A stretch of DNA of 64,000 nt, taken from assembly GCF_910592395.1 (NCBI RefSeq), contig NC_088313.1:3786501-3850500 (forward strand). The letters run 5' to 3'. The notes beneath the pieces were generated by a model. The model saw nothing but the letters and a program-made list of their open reading frames with translations. It had not been told where the DNA came from and made no database searches. Every line of letters begins with the position of its first letter. Position 1 is the first letter of the stretch. This stretch comes from Lineus longissimus (lineage: Eukaryota; Nemertea; Pilidiophora; Heteronemertea; Lineidae). Shown here piece after piece: positions 46,310 through 58,906 of this stretch. Both the position numbers and the translations under genes were made by a program.

Positions 46310-47110
46310 TGTGAAAGGCTAAACTTCACTTACTGATTTTCGTTATTTATTTCTGGCTATCAGAGACAGTGAAGTGAAAGGTATGACATTTGATGTGGAT
46401 ATTTAGGGCATCCCAAAAACCTGCACAACATACATGTACGACCATTTATATCTAAATATTTTTTTACATACTAAGATCTGTTGCCTTCCCTATTGTGAAA
46501 GGCTAAACCTTAGCATTGGTCTTAGGCTATTTCTGGTTACCTGAGGTACGATTTTGACAACGAGGTGAAAGGTATAATATATTACTTTGTGGGTATTTAG
46601 GGCAACCCAAAACCTTTGTAGAATGAATGGTTTAATACCTCTTTTATTTGACATGTTTGATATAAGCCTACATGTAGTAAAGGGTTTTATATGTCTCATT
46701 CCCTTTGTGAAACACTAAACCTAAGCAGGGACTTGGGATATTTCTGGTCATCTGAGGAGCAATATTGAGAATGAGGTTTAAATAGATATGACATACTTTC
46801 GTCTGGGTACGAGTAGTATTTAAAGAGCAACACCAAGTCTGCACAACTCATGATAAAGTACATTTCTTATTAGATATAATCATAGAGTTTTATCGGTCTT
46901 AAAGGCAAAGCCCAGGCAGTAAATCGTATTTATTTCTGGCTGGTTTATACCCAAGGTACCTATTTTGTATAAAAAATTAGGTGAAAAGGACTATTATGTG
47001 TGAACACCTTCCACAGGATGACTGTATGACAGCCAGTATCCCTTCTGGTTCCTCAAGCTTTTAATCCATCTTATTGCCCTTTGTGAAAAAGGAACGCCAG
47101 CAGTAATATT
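46310..47110. repeat. Degenerate ~190-bp satellite-like array, five units
   Basis: TTTGTGAAAGGCTAAAC-like unit starts occur near 46310, 46493, 46704, 46897 and 47081 (spacings 183-211 bp). Within units TATTTCTGG, GAGGTGAAAGG, TGACAT and GGGTATTTAGGGCA words recur in order. A lone related unit lies at about 49900-49945 (ACTATTTCTGGCTACACAGG). Confidence 0.75.
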
Positions 47111-47531
47111 TTGCTATTTTTGTTTATTCCTTGTAATCAGACAATAATATTGTCGAAGATATGGAAAGGAATGACATTCACACTGACATTCTATCAACAA
47201 GAATACGAAATACTATTGGCTACATACACCATTAACAACAACAGAAAATGAGCAAGTCTGTTCCACTTTTTACCACCTTCCTTTCTTTAGTTGATAAAGA
47301 AATGAATAGGTTAGTTGCTGATCCAATTTGCTAGGGCGCGCAGTCACTCTGTCCCTTCTTGGGGCTCATTAAGAACTTGATTTTGATACCAGAAAAATAA
47401 ATGAGGCCTAATAACCATGCGAAACCAATCACATCTTGAGTTATCCAATGCGTTTTTGTGATGTTATCTGATTGCTCTGCTAGATTGTGCTGGTGACATC
47501 ATTTACGTCATCAGGAGTAGGTGTAGGGGTT

Positions 47532-47870
47532 AAAGGGAACTGAAACCACCCAGCCAGTTCGTATGACCTCGTTTTCATTTCCCGCGTATCGGGTGATCAG
47601 AACGAGGCATGAATGAAACATGGCGCCTAGCTGTCAATCATTGAGTGACATCACTACTATGGAATTTACTACGAAAACTCATGAATGAAAGATCGCATGA
47701 CTCACGTGATTCTCACATGATTCTCAATAATAACAAATTGAACTGCGCATGCTCGGACACCGGAGGTGGAGCTACAAATCTGAACTCGAACAGGAAGTTG
47801 GAAGTTTGACTTTCTCGGGCGGTGAAAGTCGAAAAGTTGAATAAATCACTCGGCGGTTCCAGTTCCCTTT
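47532..47870. mobile_element. 339-bp AAAGGGAACTG-ended MITE
   Basis: The left end AAAGGGAACTGAAACCACC and the inverted right end AAAGGGAACTGGAACCGCC match at 17 of 19 positions. The left flank gives TTAA across the junction but the right does not, so the duplication is unclear. No gene inside. Confidence 0.75.
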
Positions 47871-50128
47871 GAGATGTTCACACGTGCCTTGAAAATCTAC
47901 ATGCCTTGCTGCACCGTCTACAGTGATTTATCAAAAGCCACCTACCCACTGTAGGAGCTGATGCCTGTGTTACTGGCAACAAGGGAAATGACAATGACAG
48001 GGATACACACGCGGTAATTCTTGTTGCAAGCAACTCGGATGACCACAGCAGACAACTGTAACCTATTCTATCACATGCGACGTCGCTTGCTAGACAAAGT
48101 TCTTGCCTGCAGTGCACTCTACCAATTCAAGAGTGCTTCATGGTTGATATTGACCAACTATTCATCCGTCAACCTAATAATGTCATCCCATGTCATCATC
48201 TGATGGTGAGGACAACCCCTGTGATGCTAAAGTCAGAAAATTGATCTCAGTTTCCTAGTCCTGGTAATCTTCTTCCGTCTTACAATATTTGATAAGCGAT
48301 TTCAATAAATGTTATCAATACTTCGATTTTGGGACAATGGGCGCTAAATCCGGCTGTCAACTCCGAATCAAAACTGTCAATTGCCTACTTAGACTATTGT
48401 GCTCAGGTCATACAGGATAAGGTCTGTCTATCAATTAACCACTACAGACACATTGCAATCAACAGTCTGCGATGAGATTTATTGTAGAGGTTGGGTGCTC
48501 CGCAGGATTGTGATATTTTCCCCAAACAACCTCTGTACACATGTGTGTACCATTGATCACCTGATCACAATGATGATGTATTGAATACAGCAATATATTA
48601 CATAAATTCTACGAGAACGTATTAATAAAATGACTATTTTGATGACAATTATGGAATCTCAATCATCCTGAAACACACAAAAGCAACATATCTGTGGGGT
48701 TTTATGCATCGAAATGTGCTTTAACTGGTCACTTTAGTTACTTGCAATCTCCAAGCACACCTCTGTCCAATGGTGCCACAGTATCTGTTTGCGAGTGGAT
48801 ACTGTAAAATTTGCAATTAATGCTTCCCGCATAACCAGCCAGCCTAGCTGTACATTACATGTAGATGATGGCAAGCCAATAAAGTAAAACACACTCTATG
48901 CTGAAAGTCATTCTGGTACCCCATTTACGAGAATCTGTCATTCTGGCAAGCATTTTCTAAAGAAGCACTTCGAAGTTGACAGGACAGCAAAAAAGGTAAA
49001 ATTGTACTCAGTTGCTATTTATTTAAAACATTCAACAGCAAACATTTATGCTGCATTATATGACATTGTATGAGTTTGGGTATCCTCGCATCAGATTGAG
49101 CATTACGCTGCCATCATAAATCAGCCACAAAAAATACAAGAGTCTGCCAAAAAAACATGCAGTAACGAAAGCTGATTCGATTGGGAAAAATTCATCAGTT
49201 CTTTGAATGTCAACCACCACAGCAGAGCAATTTTTAGTGAATTCAATATATAGATCCATGCTACTTGTTGTAATCTTCGGAAATCTCCAATAACTGAATT
49301 TGATGGGTATCAATAGCTGCGTTTGGGTACATGAGGTTAGGGATAAGAGCTGTCAAAGTGTATCGGAAGTGTCACTTGAGGCTATTTCGACTATTGTGTT
49401 GACATCACAGAGGGCGAAACGATATATGGCAGGTCTCCCAAGTGACTGACATGTTGACCTGTAGATTGATTAAGAGATAGCAGGGCTAAAGGTCTGAATA
49501 TTGGTTAACACAGCCGATAGTTAAAAATCTGATTACGTGGAGATGTACATTCTAGATAGATACCCTTGAACCTTTTGTTTAAAGTTTCCAAGAGTTAACA
49601 CATGGATAGATGCTTGATGCTCGATGGGGCTGTAACATGATTATTTGCAAAATCAACAAAATAAAACACTGGCAAAAGTTTGGCAGTTGGTAACACAGAA
49701 GATGACACAAACCAAGGTTGCACCATCCAAGACAAATATGCTGCAGACAAAAACACTTACCATGCCAAGGTCAGACTTTCTAAAAAAAGAGTACCGGCAA
49801 AAAACTCTCAAGGGATTCTTACCTGACAAATACAAAACTAACCTGAGTCATAAATAACTCGAAATTTGATAGCATAGGGACATGCAGGTCTCTATCATAA
49901 ACCACCCTGGGAAACACTATTTCTGGCTACACAGGATAACAAAGTGAAGAAGTGCACCAATTCTTCTTTGATGTCAAAGACAACGATTTGTTACCATTAC
50001 GTTTCATATCTCGGTTGCATATCTTGTAAAAACTGTGTTTGTTGGTGTGTTACTGTGTATATAGTACCTATTGGATTAGGAGGAGGACTTTGGAGGAATT
50101 TGAAGTGGAATAGACTAAAGGCAAGGAC
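47871..50128. other. No gene seen
   Basis: AT-rich sequence. One unit related to the 46310 array lies near 49900. ORFs here are short and without motifs. Confidence 0.3.
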
Positions 50129-50304
50129 CAGGGCTCAAGATACACCCCCCCCCCCCCCCCCCGAAAAGTGTCTTTTGAAGCATGAAACTCGGCCCAGGAC
50201 CCACACATTTAAAACTGTATACTTGAAAACCTGTTACAGGACTCCTGAGATTTTATCAAGACTTTAGTTTGACTCCCGAGTAAAAAAGTCTAGTTCGAGC
50301 CCTG
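50129..50304. mobile_element. 176-bp hAT-like MITE containing a C18 run
   Basis: The left end CAGGGCTCAA and the inverted right end CAGGGCTCGAAC fit the CAGGGNTC-type ends known for hAT elements. An 18-bp C run (50145-50162) lies just inside the left end. An 8-bp duplication is not clean: GCAAGGAC on the left, TTCAAGGA on the right. Confidence 0.5.
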
Positions 50305-52036
50305 TTCAAGGAAACTGCTTTGAGGTCATTAGGTTGGCTGGCGCCATGTTCATGGCAGTTGCCCCACCTCAGGTGTGGGTAGGACAACGTATATGACGGT
50401 CATTATCTCTAAACTAATATTGTTATTTGATACGCTTAGGTTTGCAGCTGTCTATGTAAAAAAGTAGAACATTTTGCCAGGCTTGGGGAGGTGAGGCAAC
50501 TAACGCCTCCAGTTTCGTGTCAATTCCTTAAACCACACTTCTTCCAATACTCCGGTAGGACACTACATGTAAGAGTGTATAAATACTGAGGGGACACTGG
50601 CACCACATGAATTAAACACTGGCAATTCAAAAATCCGAAAATCGCCATCAGCGCAAAAGAATATTGCCGGAACCTTCCTAAATCTTGTGCACTTGCTCTG
50701 ATTTGGTCTATCAGAAAGAAATAATGTGAAAACTACCTTAAAGCAAACGGAGGGATTACCAATAGACACTCTGATAATTGGTTCATTGGGCTAACGTAGC
50801 TGGCCATGACTACAAAATTCGTTTTTTAATCTCTTTTGCAGCAAAAATGAATTTATTGTCGCTTTTTTCACATCTTATACGGCCATGATATAACCTGTTG
50901 TGGACAGGTTAATCCCCACAAAATCACTTTATGGTCCAAGATGGATTAGCGAACTGACAAGGCCATTATACGTAATCATCTTACGGATTAATGCTCAGAC
51001 TTTTTGGCATTCATTTATGCTCTCTGCAGTCAAGGCATGGCTTTTAGGGAGGAAATCATGCATTTTATTCGTCCCATGAACATTCCAATCAAAAGTGTTC
51101 TACAGACAGGCAATTACAATTGCAGTGGTGCAGGATGTGGCAATGAGAAACCTGGTCACATGCACTTCCGATGACCCTCTAAGGCAAATATTTTGGCATG
51201 CAATGAAAACTGCACATTGCCACCTTTGCACAGTACATGTACTTTGATATAACCCTGGGGAGGATAATTCAATTAAAATTCTACATATTCTACATTTTTA
51301 AAAAGTTAACCTTGGAAGCACCTTACAAATATTTGTTCTCTTAACTTCATGAAAATCAAGGCTGAAACGGCCATAGTTCGTAAGATGGTCAACACTCTGA
51401 TAATTACATCACTTTATGGAGCATAAAAAATTCAATCTCGGGAAAAACTTGCCTTGATAGTTCTTTTCTAATTTGCCTTAATTCATTTGGAGTAGTTCAT
51501 CATAACGACAGCTTAAGCATCCATGAGATCAACAGGGATTGGGAAGTGAGCTTACCGAGTGATATAGCACCATGCTGGCACCAGACAGATTAACTACTAA
51601 ACACAAACCAAGTTCATTATAGGGCTTTTTAATTCATTTCGCAGGTTTTTAGAACGGGATTAAGTAATGTAGGTTACACCGGTTTTGGTCAAAATATCCT
51701 GTAAGATTAAAAGACGTGAATCATGAGTACAAGTCCCTATCTGGATGAGCTGAAAGTTATTAATATAATTACGTTTCGATAGTGACGACCTCATTCTCAT
51801 TAGGAAACAGATTTACAAGAAAAAGTTTTGAAAACTGGCCTTGTTGTATAAGCTCACATAATGTTCAGTTTCAAGTACCCCACAATTAGCATAACCTTTT
51901 ATCAATGAGAGCTTATCCTGGCTGAGGATTTGAATGCACCGGGCCATTCAAAACTCTTGAGTTACTTGCTTGGTCTCCTTTAAACTTAACAGAGCAGGAA
52001 AAATATGGCACTGACGCACCTGCCCAGGTATTTATT
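50305..52036. other. No gene seen
   Basis: AT-rich sequence with chance ORFs only. Confidence 0.3.
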
Positions 52037-52226
52037 TGTGACCTGTTCTAGCAAAACCAGTCGCATGTCGCACATAAGATGAGCCTAGATGACACCAGGA
52101 GATAATAGAAGAAATTGATGTCGTCAGATTTCACAAAAGGCAGACAATAGTGAAATGAACAAACAGTCCATCTCAACCAGCCAAGCTCAGAGCGACATGC
52201 GACTGGTTTTGCTGGAATGGGTCACA
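52037..52226. mobile_element. 190-bp hairpin MITE with ~35-bp arms
   Basis: The left arm TGTGACCTGTTCTAGCAAAA continues CCAGTCGCATGTCGC. The right arm is its inverted copy with four differences, all close together. A left-half fragment of the same family is at 1429-1497 and a shorter piece at 53916-53945. Non-coding. Confidence 0.8.
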
Positions 52227-52984
52227 TTTTTCGAACTATCAATGTCACAGAATATACATTTAGAATGGGTCATTATCTGTTGATGAAATTATTGTCATAC
52301 ATGTAGATTATTATTCCAAGCGCGTAGATTACCACCACACAATATAACCATAGAAATAAATCACAGCAAAAAAATTACATAATAGCAATAAATCTACTGA
52401 AGCAATTTTCTAATAATATCAGCCGACATTCACCACCATAAACGGTGAAAATCTATTGAGAAGGAATCAATCCCTTAGCTTAGTGACCTATTGATCAAAC
52501 CTTTGCCAATATGGCCAAAGTAATAATGCCCACTGGTTTTCAAGAATAAGATGATATGGGACATGTTCTCATTTGGGATGCATTAGGATTGTTGATGGTC
52601 CATCTTGTTGAGGTTGATACCATGACAGACTGAATGGAATGTACATGGCCGTATTTCCAAAACTCTATCAGACTTTTTTTTTGTAATTTGCAAAATATGT
52701 GGCATTTGCTGCGAGTGTCTTAGAGTAACACATTGTCTAAAGAACTCATCAGATGGAAGTAAATATTTCATTTCTCGCTGCATGGCAGGTGCTCCCTCTG
52801 TTCCTTGGAGAGGCAGATGGAAGGTTGGCTGTGGACATTAGTAAAGGCGTATTGACAATCGAATTCTTAACCAACCTTATGTGACATAACCATTAGATCA
52901 GGGAAAAGATCATTATGAGACTAGGACCAGGTCACCCAAGCGTAATAGAAAGAAGTTGACAATGTGAAACAGGTACTTCTTCCA

Positions 52985-53720
52985 TACCCCTTTGAAAAGG
53001 TAGGTGGGAATGCTGGCAATGAGCAACGGTATACACCCTAGTTTCACCAATCTAAGACCACTTCAACAATAACTAAGAAACTGACAAAAAGGCCAAACTG
53101 GAAGATGACATCATAACCATCATGACCATCATGCAACCACCAACATGACCAACCCATTTTCTACCCAAAATATAATATTTGAATGGGATCGAAAGAGCAT
53201 AATTTTGCTGTCTGTAGAATATTTCGAAGCTGTCTGTAGAATATTTCAAAACTGTCTTAAATTTGTGAAACCAGACTACTCTAGTTTCACATGCCTAACG
53301 TCCACTGTAGTAAGCCAGTGTATGTGCACATTTTGGTAGGCCCACGACCGGAGTAAGTTTCTTACGGGCCTAGAAATGTGGACCATGTAAAGATCAGGCT
53401 GGACGTTAGGAGTGAGAAACTAGGGTATATAAAAGGGGTTTATGCTGAAGAATACCACACACTCAGAGTAACTTAGAATTGGTGCATTCTATTGCAGTAA
53501 CTGACATGACGTCAAGGGCAGCTGCATCTTTGAGGAAAGCAGGTGAAATGTTTGCACTGAATAGTAAGTGATATTGACTAACGATTGCTGAACATCTAAA
53601 TGGGACTGGAAATTGGCATGGTGAACTTAATTGCATGCAGTAAGTGACAAGACATCATGGGCTAGTGTTCATCTGTCCATTGAGAAGGCAGGTGGGAGAG
53701 CTGGCAATGGACAATGATAA
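52985..53720. repeat. Scattered degenerate repeats around a hairpin element
   Basis: AAGGTAGGTGGGAATGCTGG near 52999, AAGCAGGTGAAATG near 53537 and AAGGCAGGTGGGAGAGCTGG near 53684 are related. GCAGTAACTGACATGACGTC (53494) resembles GCAGTAAGTGACAAGACATC (53638). GCTGTCTGTAGAATATTTC is doubled at 53208 and 53230. Confidence 0.5.
53281..53423. mobile_element. 143-bp hairpin MITE with 23-bp arms
   Basis: CTAGTTTCACATGCCTAACG at 53281 and its inverted partner ending at 53423 match at 20 of 23 positions. The arms end in CTAG on both sides. No ORF. Confidence 0.7.
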
Positions 53721-56700
53721 AGTGATTATGATGGACCAACGCCACACACCTGAAAACATGAACATGGATAGTGATAGGAATCATATATGAAATAATTAGC
53801 TGATGGACTAATTGGTCATTTGATGGATGAATGATGGACAGATTTACTCCTGTTCATCTGGGATACACAATTGTCACATCTGGTATTCACACCTAGTTAA
53901 TCGCATTTTGTTACCTGGCACAGCAAAACCAGGCGCTCTGAGCTTGCCAGGTGGAGAAGGATTGGTTGTTTATTTCCCTGTTGTTTGCCTTTTGTGAAAT
54001 CTAAGCACATTAGTTCCTTCCATCACCTGGTGTCATTTCGGCTCCTCTTCTTTGCGACATCAACTTGTTTTGCCAAGACAGGTCACTTTTGTGTTTGTGG
54101 TTTCTTCCACAATGGTCACAAAGACCTTTCTGTCAGGCCTTTTCTTCCTGTTTTGACTGTCAGTAAGGGTCTGCAAACACTTCAGATGTGATTTTTATGA
54201 ATGCTATGCTGCATTCATGTTACAAAGGATTCTTTTGACCAGAGAACTGTCTGTTATCTAAAGTGAGTGGCAGGTGTCCACTGAACAAACAAAACAGTCT
54301 CTCTATTTGCTTTGTGAGTGCAGACTGTCAGTAAAAAGAGCTGAAAATTTGTCAAATGCAACTTTTATGAGTGCAAAGCTGCAAGATTTTACAAGGAACA
54401 ACATGCTTTAACTTTACAATAACATTACCTGAACTCTTCCTGCTAATTCGAATGACAAGTTTCTGGCAAACAGCGCGCTCCTTTTTCTGATTCCGTCAAC
54501 GGCTATTGTGACCAAAGAGGAGAATGGACAAGTAGAGTAAAAGGTATCATTTCTACTATTACAGTGCAAGAATTGTCATTGAAATGAATACCTCTATTGG
54601 ACTTAGTGAAACCACTTCACACACTGCTAGGTAAACCAATAAGGGTTTTATAGAAACGATATCAGATTTTGAACAGGGAAATCGATATAACTCGATCATC
54701 TGCTCGACTTCTTTTCAGATCATGTTGCATGTTGTTGATACAAAGAATGGACTTTTCAGTTTTTAAGACATATTCCCTACGATACCCAATAGTCATTTAC
54801 CAATAGATGTGCTCTTTGTGAAAATGATATCTTTTCGGTTATTTTTTACTATCGCCATTATATCTTCTGACCTAAAATAGTACCCACAAATTATTTCATG
54901 TTTATTCCTCGCCTATTATACATGTATCATTGAGAAATATGGGTTTAAAAAATGTGTAACGTTACTGCGAGAGGATTTGTAAAAACTTTTTTGAGCACGA
55001 CAGAATGCAATAAATACTGAGCATATCCACTCCACTGCATCATAATCAACATTCTCAATGTGCACTCTCTGGAAGAAAACTAACTCTTAGAAGAAACTGA
55101 AACCCCCCCCCCCCAGGCTTCATTTTAATACGCAACCATATCACTATATCTTTCACTGTTTACAATTAGAAGATGTAAAATTAATCAGTTTGCTTGATCA
55201 AATGTCGCGGAAAAGCACAAACTGTTATGAAATAAAAGACAAAAGGAGACAGTTGCTTAAAACCATATTGATCACATCACAAGAATTTATCAAGGTCGAG
55301 CTGACGTCTAGTTGCTGTCGTCAAAGCAACCCATCCCTAAATATGGAATATTTTTTGTGTCCTGTGTCATATTCATTTCATTGCTGATGGAAGTAGAAGG
55401 CAGATACATTTATGGTTGACATATAAAACAGGGACTCTTTTTTGACAGTGAAAGTGATGCACAAGTCAAAGATGGTCAATATAGTGAGTGTAACTCCTAC
55501 TCATCTTTAAAACCGCAGAGTGACATCTTCAATCTCACTTAATTGAAGATCATTATCAAATTGATGAACCAAAAGTTGTACGAAATACAATGATACATTT
55601 CATGAAAAGTTTTGCCCTTGGTACAACAGAGGAGATCAAAAAGTTGTAAGAAGACCTCGTTACTAATGTCGCCACATCTAATAGCCATCCCTGGGATAAC
55701 CTTTTAGACATATTTTGTTTCTTGCTTACATCAAACACGAGATTTGATTACGACGCCCCGGCGAAAAGTTGCAACCTAAACGCCATTGGTACATCAAAAT
55801 GTCACACAGCACGGAGACTGAAGATAAAGCATTGAGTTTGTGCTAGTGACTGTCTGTAAATTGTACGACTTCATTTTTATTATGAAAGGCGTTGCGAAAT
55901 GTTTTTTGAAAAATAATGCCGATTCTTTTGTTCTTTTTAAAAGAGATGATCCAGGGTTGCTAACGGATTTTTAAAAACTAACTCCCTGAAGTGCATTTGC
56001 AGAGTCACCAAATACCCACAAAAGAAATATAGCAAAATGAATGAGAGGGAACTTCGGTAACGTAACGACTTCACCTTCATTATGATAAGTGAAGCAAGAC
56101 AGTCAAGAGTTTTCGATCTTTTTCAGAAAAGCTGATCCCATGCCGATCCACCGTCATTGTGCGTATACCGGGAAAGGAGGAGACTTAAGGACTGATATTC
56201 ACCGCTGATAAGTCGGCATGGCTGATCCAGGCTTGCGGTCACTTTCTTAAAGTGCATATTTAATGGTCTGTCAGCAGACTTCCACCGAAGTTAAGATCAC
56301 AGACACAAGCTGGAAAATGAAAGGAAAGGCAGCACCCCAGCAAGTTTGTGAGAGAGTGCATGGGTTCAAAGCGCTGGTCAAAGAGGCAACACTTTGATGC
56401 ATTCCCAGTGACAAGGCAAGTATGATGGCAAGAATGTTGCATAACTTCACTGATGGAATTTTGCAGACAGATATACAAATACTATTGATACTAAGTATCA
56501 GCAAATTCGTATGCATCATAACTGCACTACAGGATAGTGTATAACTGCATTTATTTTCTACTTTCCTGGACCACAAGTAATTTCGAATGGCATACTCCTT
56601 TAAAACAGTTCCCATCAAAGGAGAGGCAGTGCAGCCCCTCCCCTTTTCACTCTAACTCCGATAGAGGATACAGCAAACCAGGCACATGACAACCTCTGAA

Positions 56701-57159
56701 TGAATGGTTATGATTATAGGACCAAATCCCTAAAACAGAGCCGTATCTTGACCGCATAGGCAATTTCCCCCTGTCAGCATCGTAGAACGAACGCTTCCTG
56801 ATCAGACGAGCAAGGCATTATGGGTTACCAATAGATTATTACGGCAATGATGACAATGTGTCATTGATATCGTTATGATGGAACACCTAGTTAATTAGAT
56901 GACGACAGATGCCTGAAATGAGAGATTAATGCATTAACACAAAAAAAATTGTTGTAACTTTGTCAGGATATGAGTCATTGAACTCTCTCAAAACAAGCAG
57001 ATTGATGAGGGGAAAACCGACGACAATATGACAACTATGATGGTGAAATGCTGTACTGGTAGCATTAAAGCTAGGCCTGATGTAAATCTTTCAAAATTGC
57101 AGCATTTTGTCACTACCATAGCACCACAACTCAATTGACATGAATCCTGAAAATTAAAT
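53721..57159. other. No gene seen
   Basis: AT-rich sequence. A C12 run lies at 55103-55114. The 115-codon minus frame 56271-56618 has no recognised domain and no clear splice borders. Confidence 0.3.
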
Positions 57160-57390
57160 GTGGAGTGTAGCGGCGTACTTAAGGTGTCAGTCCCTCAATC
57201 CAAGGGTTTTAGGTTTGAACCCTGTTCTGGTCACCTTTCTGTCATTCACTGGTCGAGCTCAGGTGTGAGCGGTGAAATGACAGTTGCAACTGATACCAAA
57301 GGGTGCCTCTGTGTGACAGCTGTTGTGAAGCACTTTAATACAGACCCTGTTCAGCAGAGAGTGCTCTATAAACCCAAAATCATTTGTTAA
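57160..57390 (+). repeat. tRNA-derived SINE
   Basis: GTGTAGCGGCGTACTTAAGG resembles a decayed A box. About 45 bp later GGTTTGAACCC (57212-57222) is a near-perfect pol III B box. The tail GAGAGTGCTCTATAAACCCA resembles the GCGCTATAAA-type 3' ends shared by many invertebrate SINEs and LINEs. The open frame over it (57160-57390) is incidental. Confidence 0.6.
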
Positions 57391-57394
57391 CATA

Positions 57395-58570
57395 TAGACG
57401 GAAGGATCGAGTGATGAAAGAAACATCAACAAAGCTACTTAAGTCAATGTTGTCCACAACCACGCACACAAATGGTAAGAAAGAATAGAGTCTTCACAGA
57501 AACAGCCACCAACTTCTACTGAAGCCAGTGCTGTCCTCGGCCTGTCAAGTCTCTGTACTCTAGTGAGATCAAACTCATGTCATTACCCTACTCTGCTGGC
57601 TGAACTGAAAAGCGAAGGCTGCCACCCGGGGACAAAAACGTGAATCCAGCTGACAAGAAGTGACCACTATCTGTTTGAATGATTCATATTTCTCATCCAG
57701 AGTGTAGTGGCAAGATGATGGCAGTGATCTGATGAGCTTCTCTCCAATGGCGCCTGATAAACAGCGGACAGACACTCTCATTGACTGTTTGGCCATTTAT
57801 CAAATGGGCTGGGAACAATCCAATCAGGTTTGCTCCTACTGGGTGTCCCAAAAGAATGCGAAGTGCTTGTACTTGGAGATTGGAAACAAACCTTTAGGCT
57901 ATGAGGCAGATATCGTGCATTAAGCTCAGAGAGGGTTGTCTGGCCAATTGGTATTAATCTTTGCTGCCCCCAAGATCTGAAATCAGCTTCAACATTCCTT
58001 GGATCCAGCAGTGTCTGGGTCGACTATCAAGAGGAAACGTTCATATCTTCCTCATTTTTCGCTACCAATGAAGAGACGCTGTTGTGTCACTGTTCAAAAT
58101 GCTTTGAGTTCATTCTGGGGTTTTAAACCTAAGTGGCAATTATGAATTTATTATTAGTATACATGGATGATTCTATTAATTGAGATGTTCATATTTTTAT
58201 CCGAGAACGAGAATGGAGATGTTTTCCCCGGCAGATATTATCAAATCAAGTTGAGTGTCTTGTATTATTGTTTCTAGACATACAAGACAAACTACATGTA
58301 TGTCATTGCATTTCTGACAAAGCGCAACGCTATATCAGTTCCCAATGTGCCACCTTGTTCTCGTATCAAAGTCTAAACCTATCTACAAGAAAGAAAAGTG
58401 AGTGAACTAACTAAAGTGTTCGAGGTACATGTATACAGACATTATAGTTGCACCTGATGGAAACAGTTCTGTTCCTTAAACTCCACTTGAGTCTGGTGTC
58501 AGTTTCAGCAACATGATATACCGTCAACAATTTCCAATTCAAGTCCCCACCAAAGATACGGAATTGCTAT
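57395..58570. other. No gene supported
   Basis: The minus frame 57575-57796 (contains SSCHYTLDEKYESFKQIVVT) is protein-like in composition but lacks convincing acceptor and donor sites. Nothing else was noticed. Confidence 0.25.
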
Positions 58571-58651
58571 TCAAGTCAGCTGCCAGCAAGCCTTGAAAGC
58601 AATTTGAGCGTTCTGTTTCTTTCTTAATAATTCAGGAGAAACCTGGCTCAC

Positions 58652-58861
58652 CTTTTCAAGAATCTTGCAATGCCTTGCCAAGCACCTTTCTTGAGACTGT
58701 CGTACAAGGACGACGTCGACAGCCAAACAAGCAGGCCTGTCAGCATACTGCTCGCAAATGTCATTAAAGAGGTTGAATAGCGCCTCCAGAAGCAAGCAAC
58801 AGCGCCACCCGTAGCAGAAATAAGAACTGCTTAGTGACGTCATGGTTTCCATATACGGCAT
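58652..58861 (-). other. Candidate first coding exon with strong donor
   Basis: The ATG at 58861 opens exactly 70 codons to the donor AAAG|gtgagc. It includes ALFNLFNDICEQYADRPACL followed by AVDVVLVRQ. LF..IC.QYADRPA is reminiscent of the N-terminus of AMP-binding acyl-CoA synthetase-type enzymes, but the rest does not support this, so no product is assigned. A TGACGTCA (CRE/ATF-type) site lies at 58835-58842. A divergent 95-codon ORF starts 45 bp away on the other strand, so the 58835-58930 area could be a bidirectional start region. Confidence 0.25.
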
Positions 58862-58906
58862 CTCATTTGCGTATTTTTACAACCTTATTTACTACGAGTT
58901 ATAAAT

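Noticed and set aside
46320-46345. Donor-like gtaagtg on the minus strand
   Set aside because: Lies within the satellite-like array at 46310-47110; not supported as a splice site.
49944-50267. 107-codon ORF with a poly-proline stretch
   Set aside because: The prolines come from the C18 homopolymer inside a MITE; no other protein-like signal.
53496-53567. Exon-like segment between GCAG and gtaagtg
   Set aside because: A related GCAGTAAGTGACAAGACATC unit follows at 53638, so the signals belong to local degenerate repeats.
57575-57796. Minus ORF containing HYTLDEKYESFKQIV considered as an exon
   Set aside because: Protein-like composition only; the acceptor and donor candidates are poor and no homolog is recognised.
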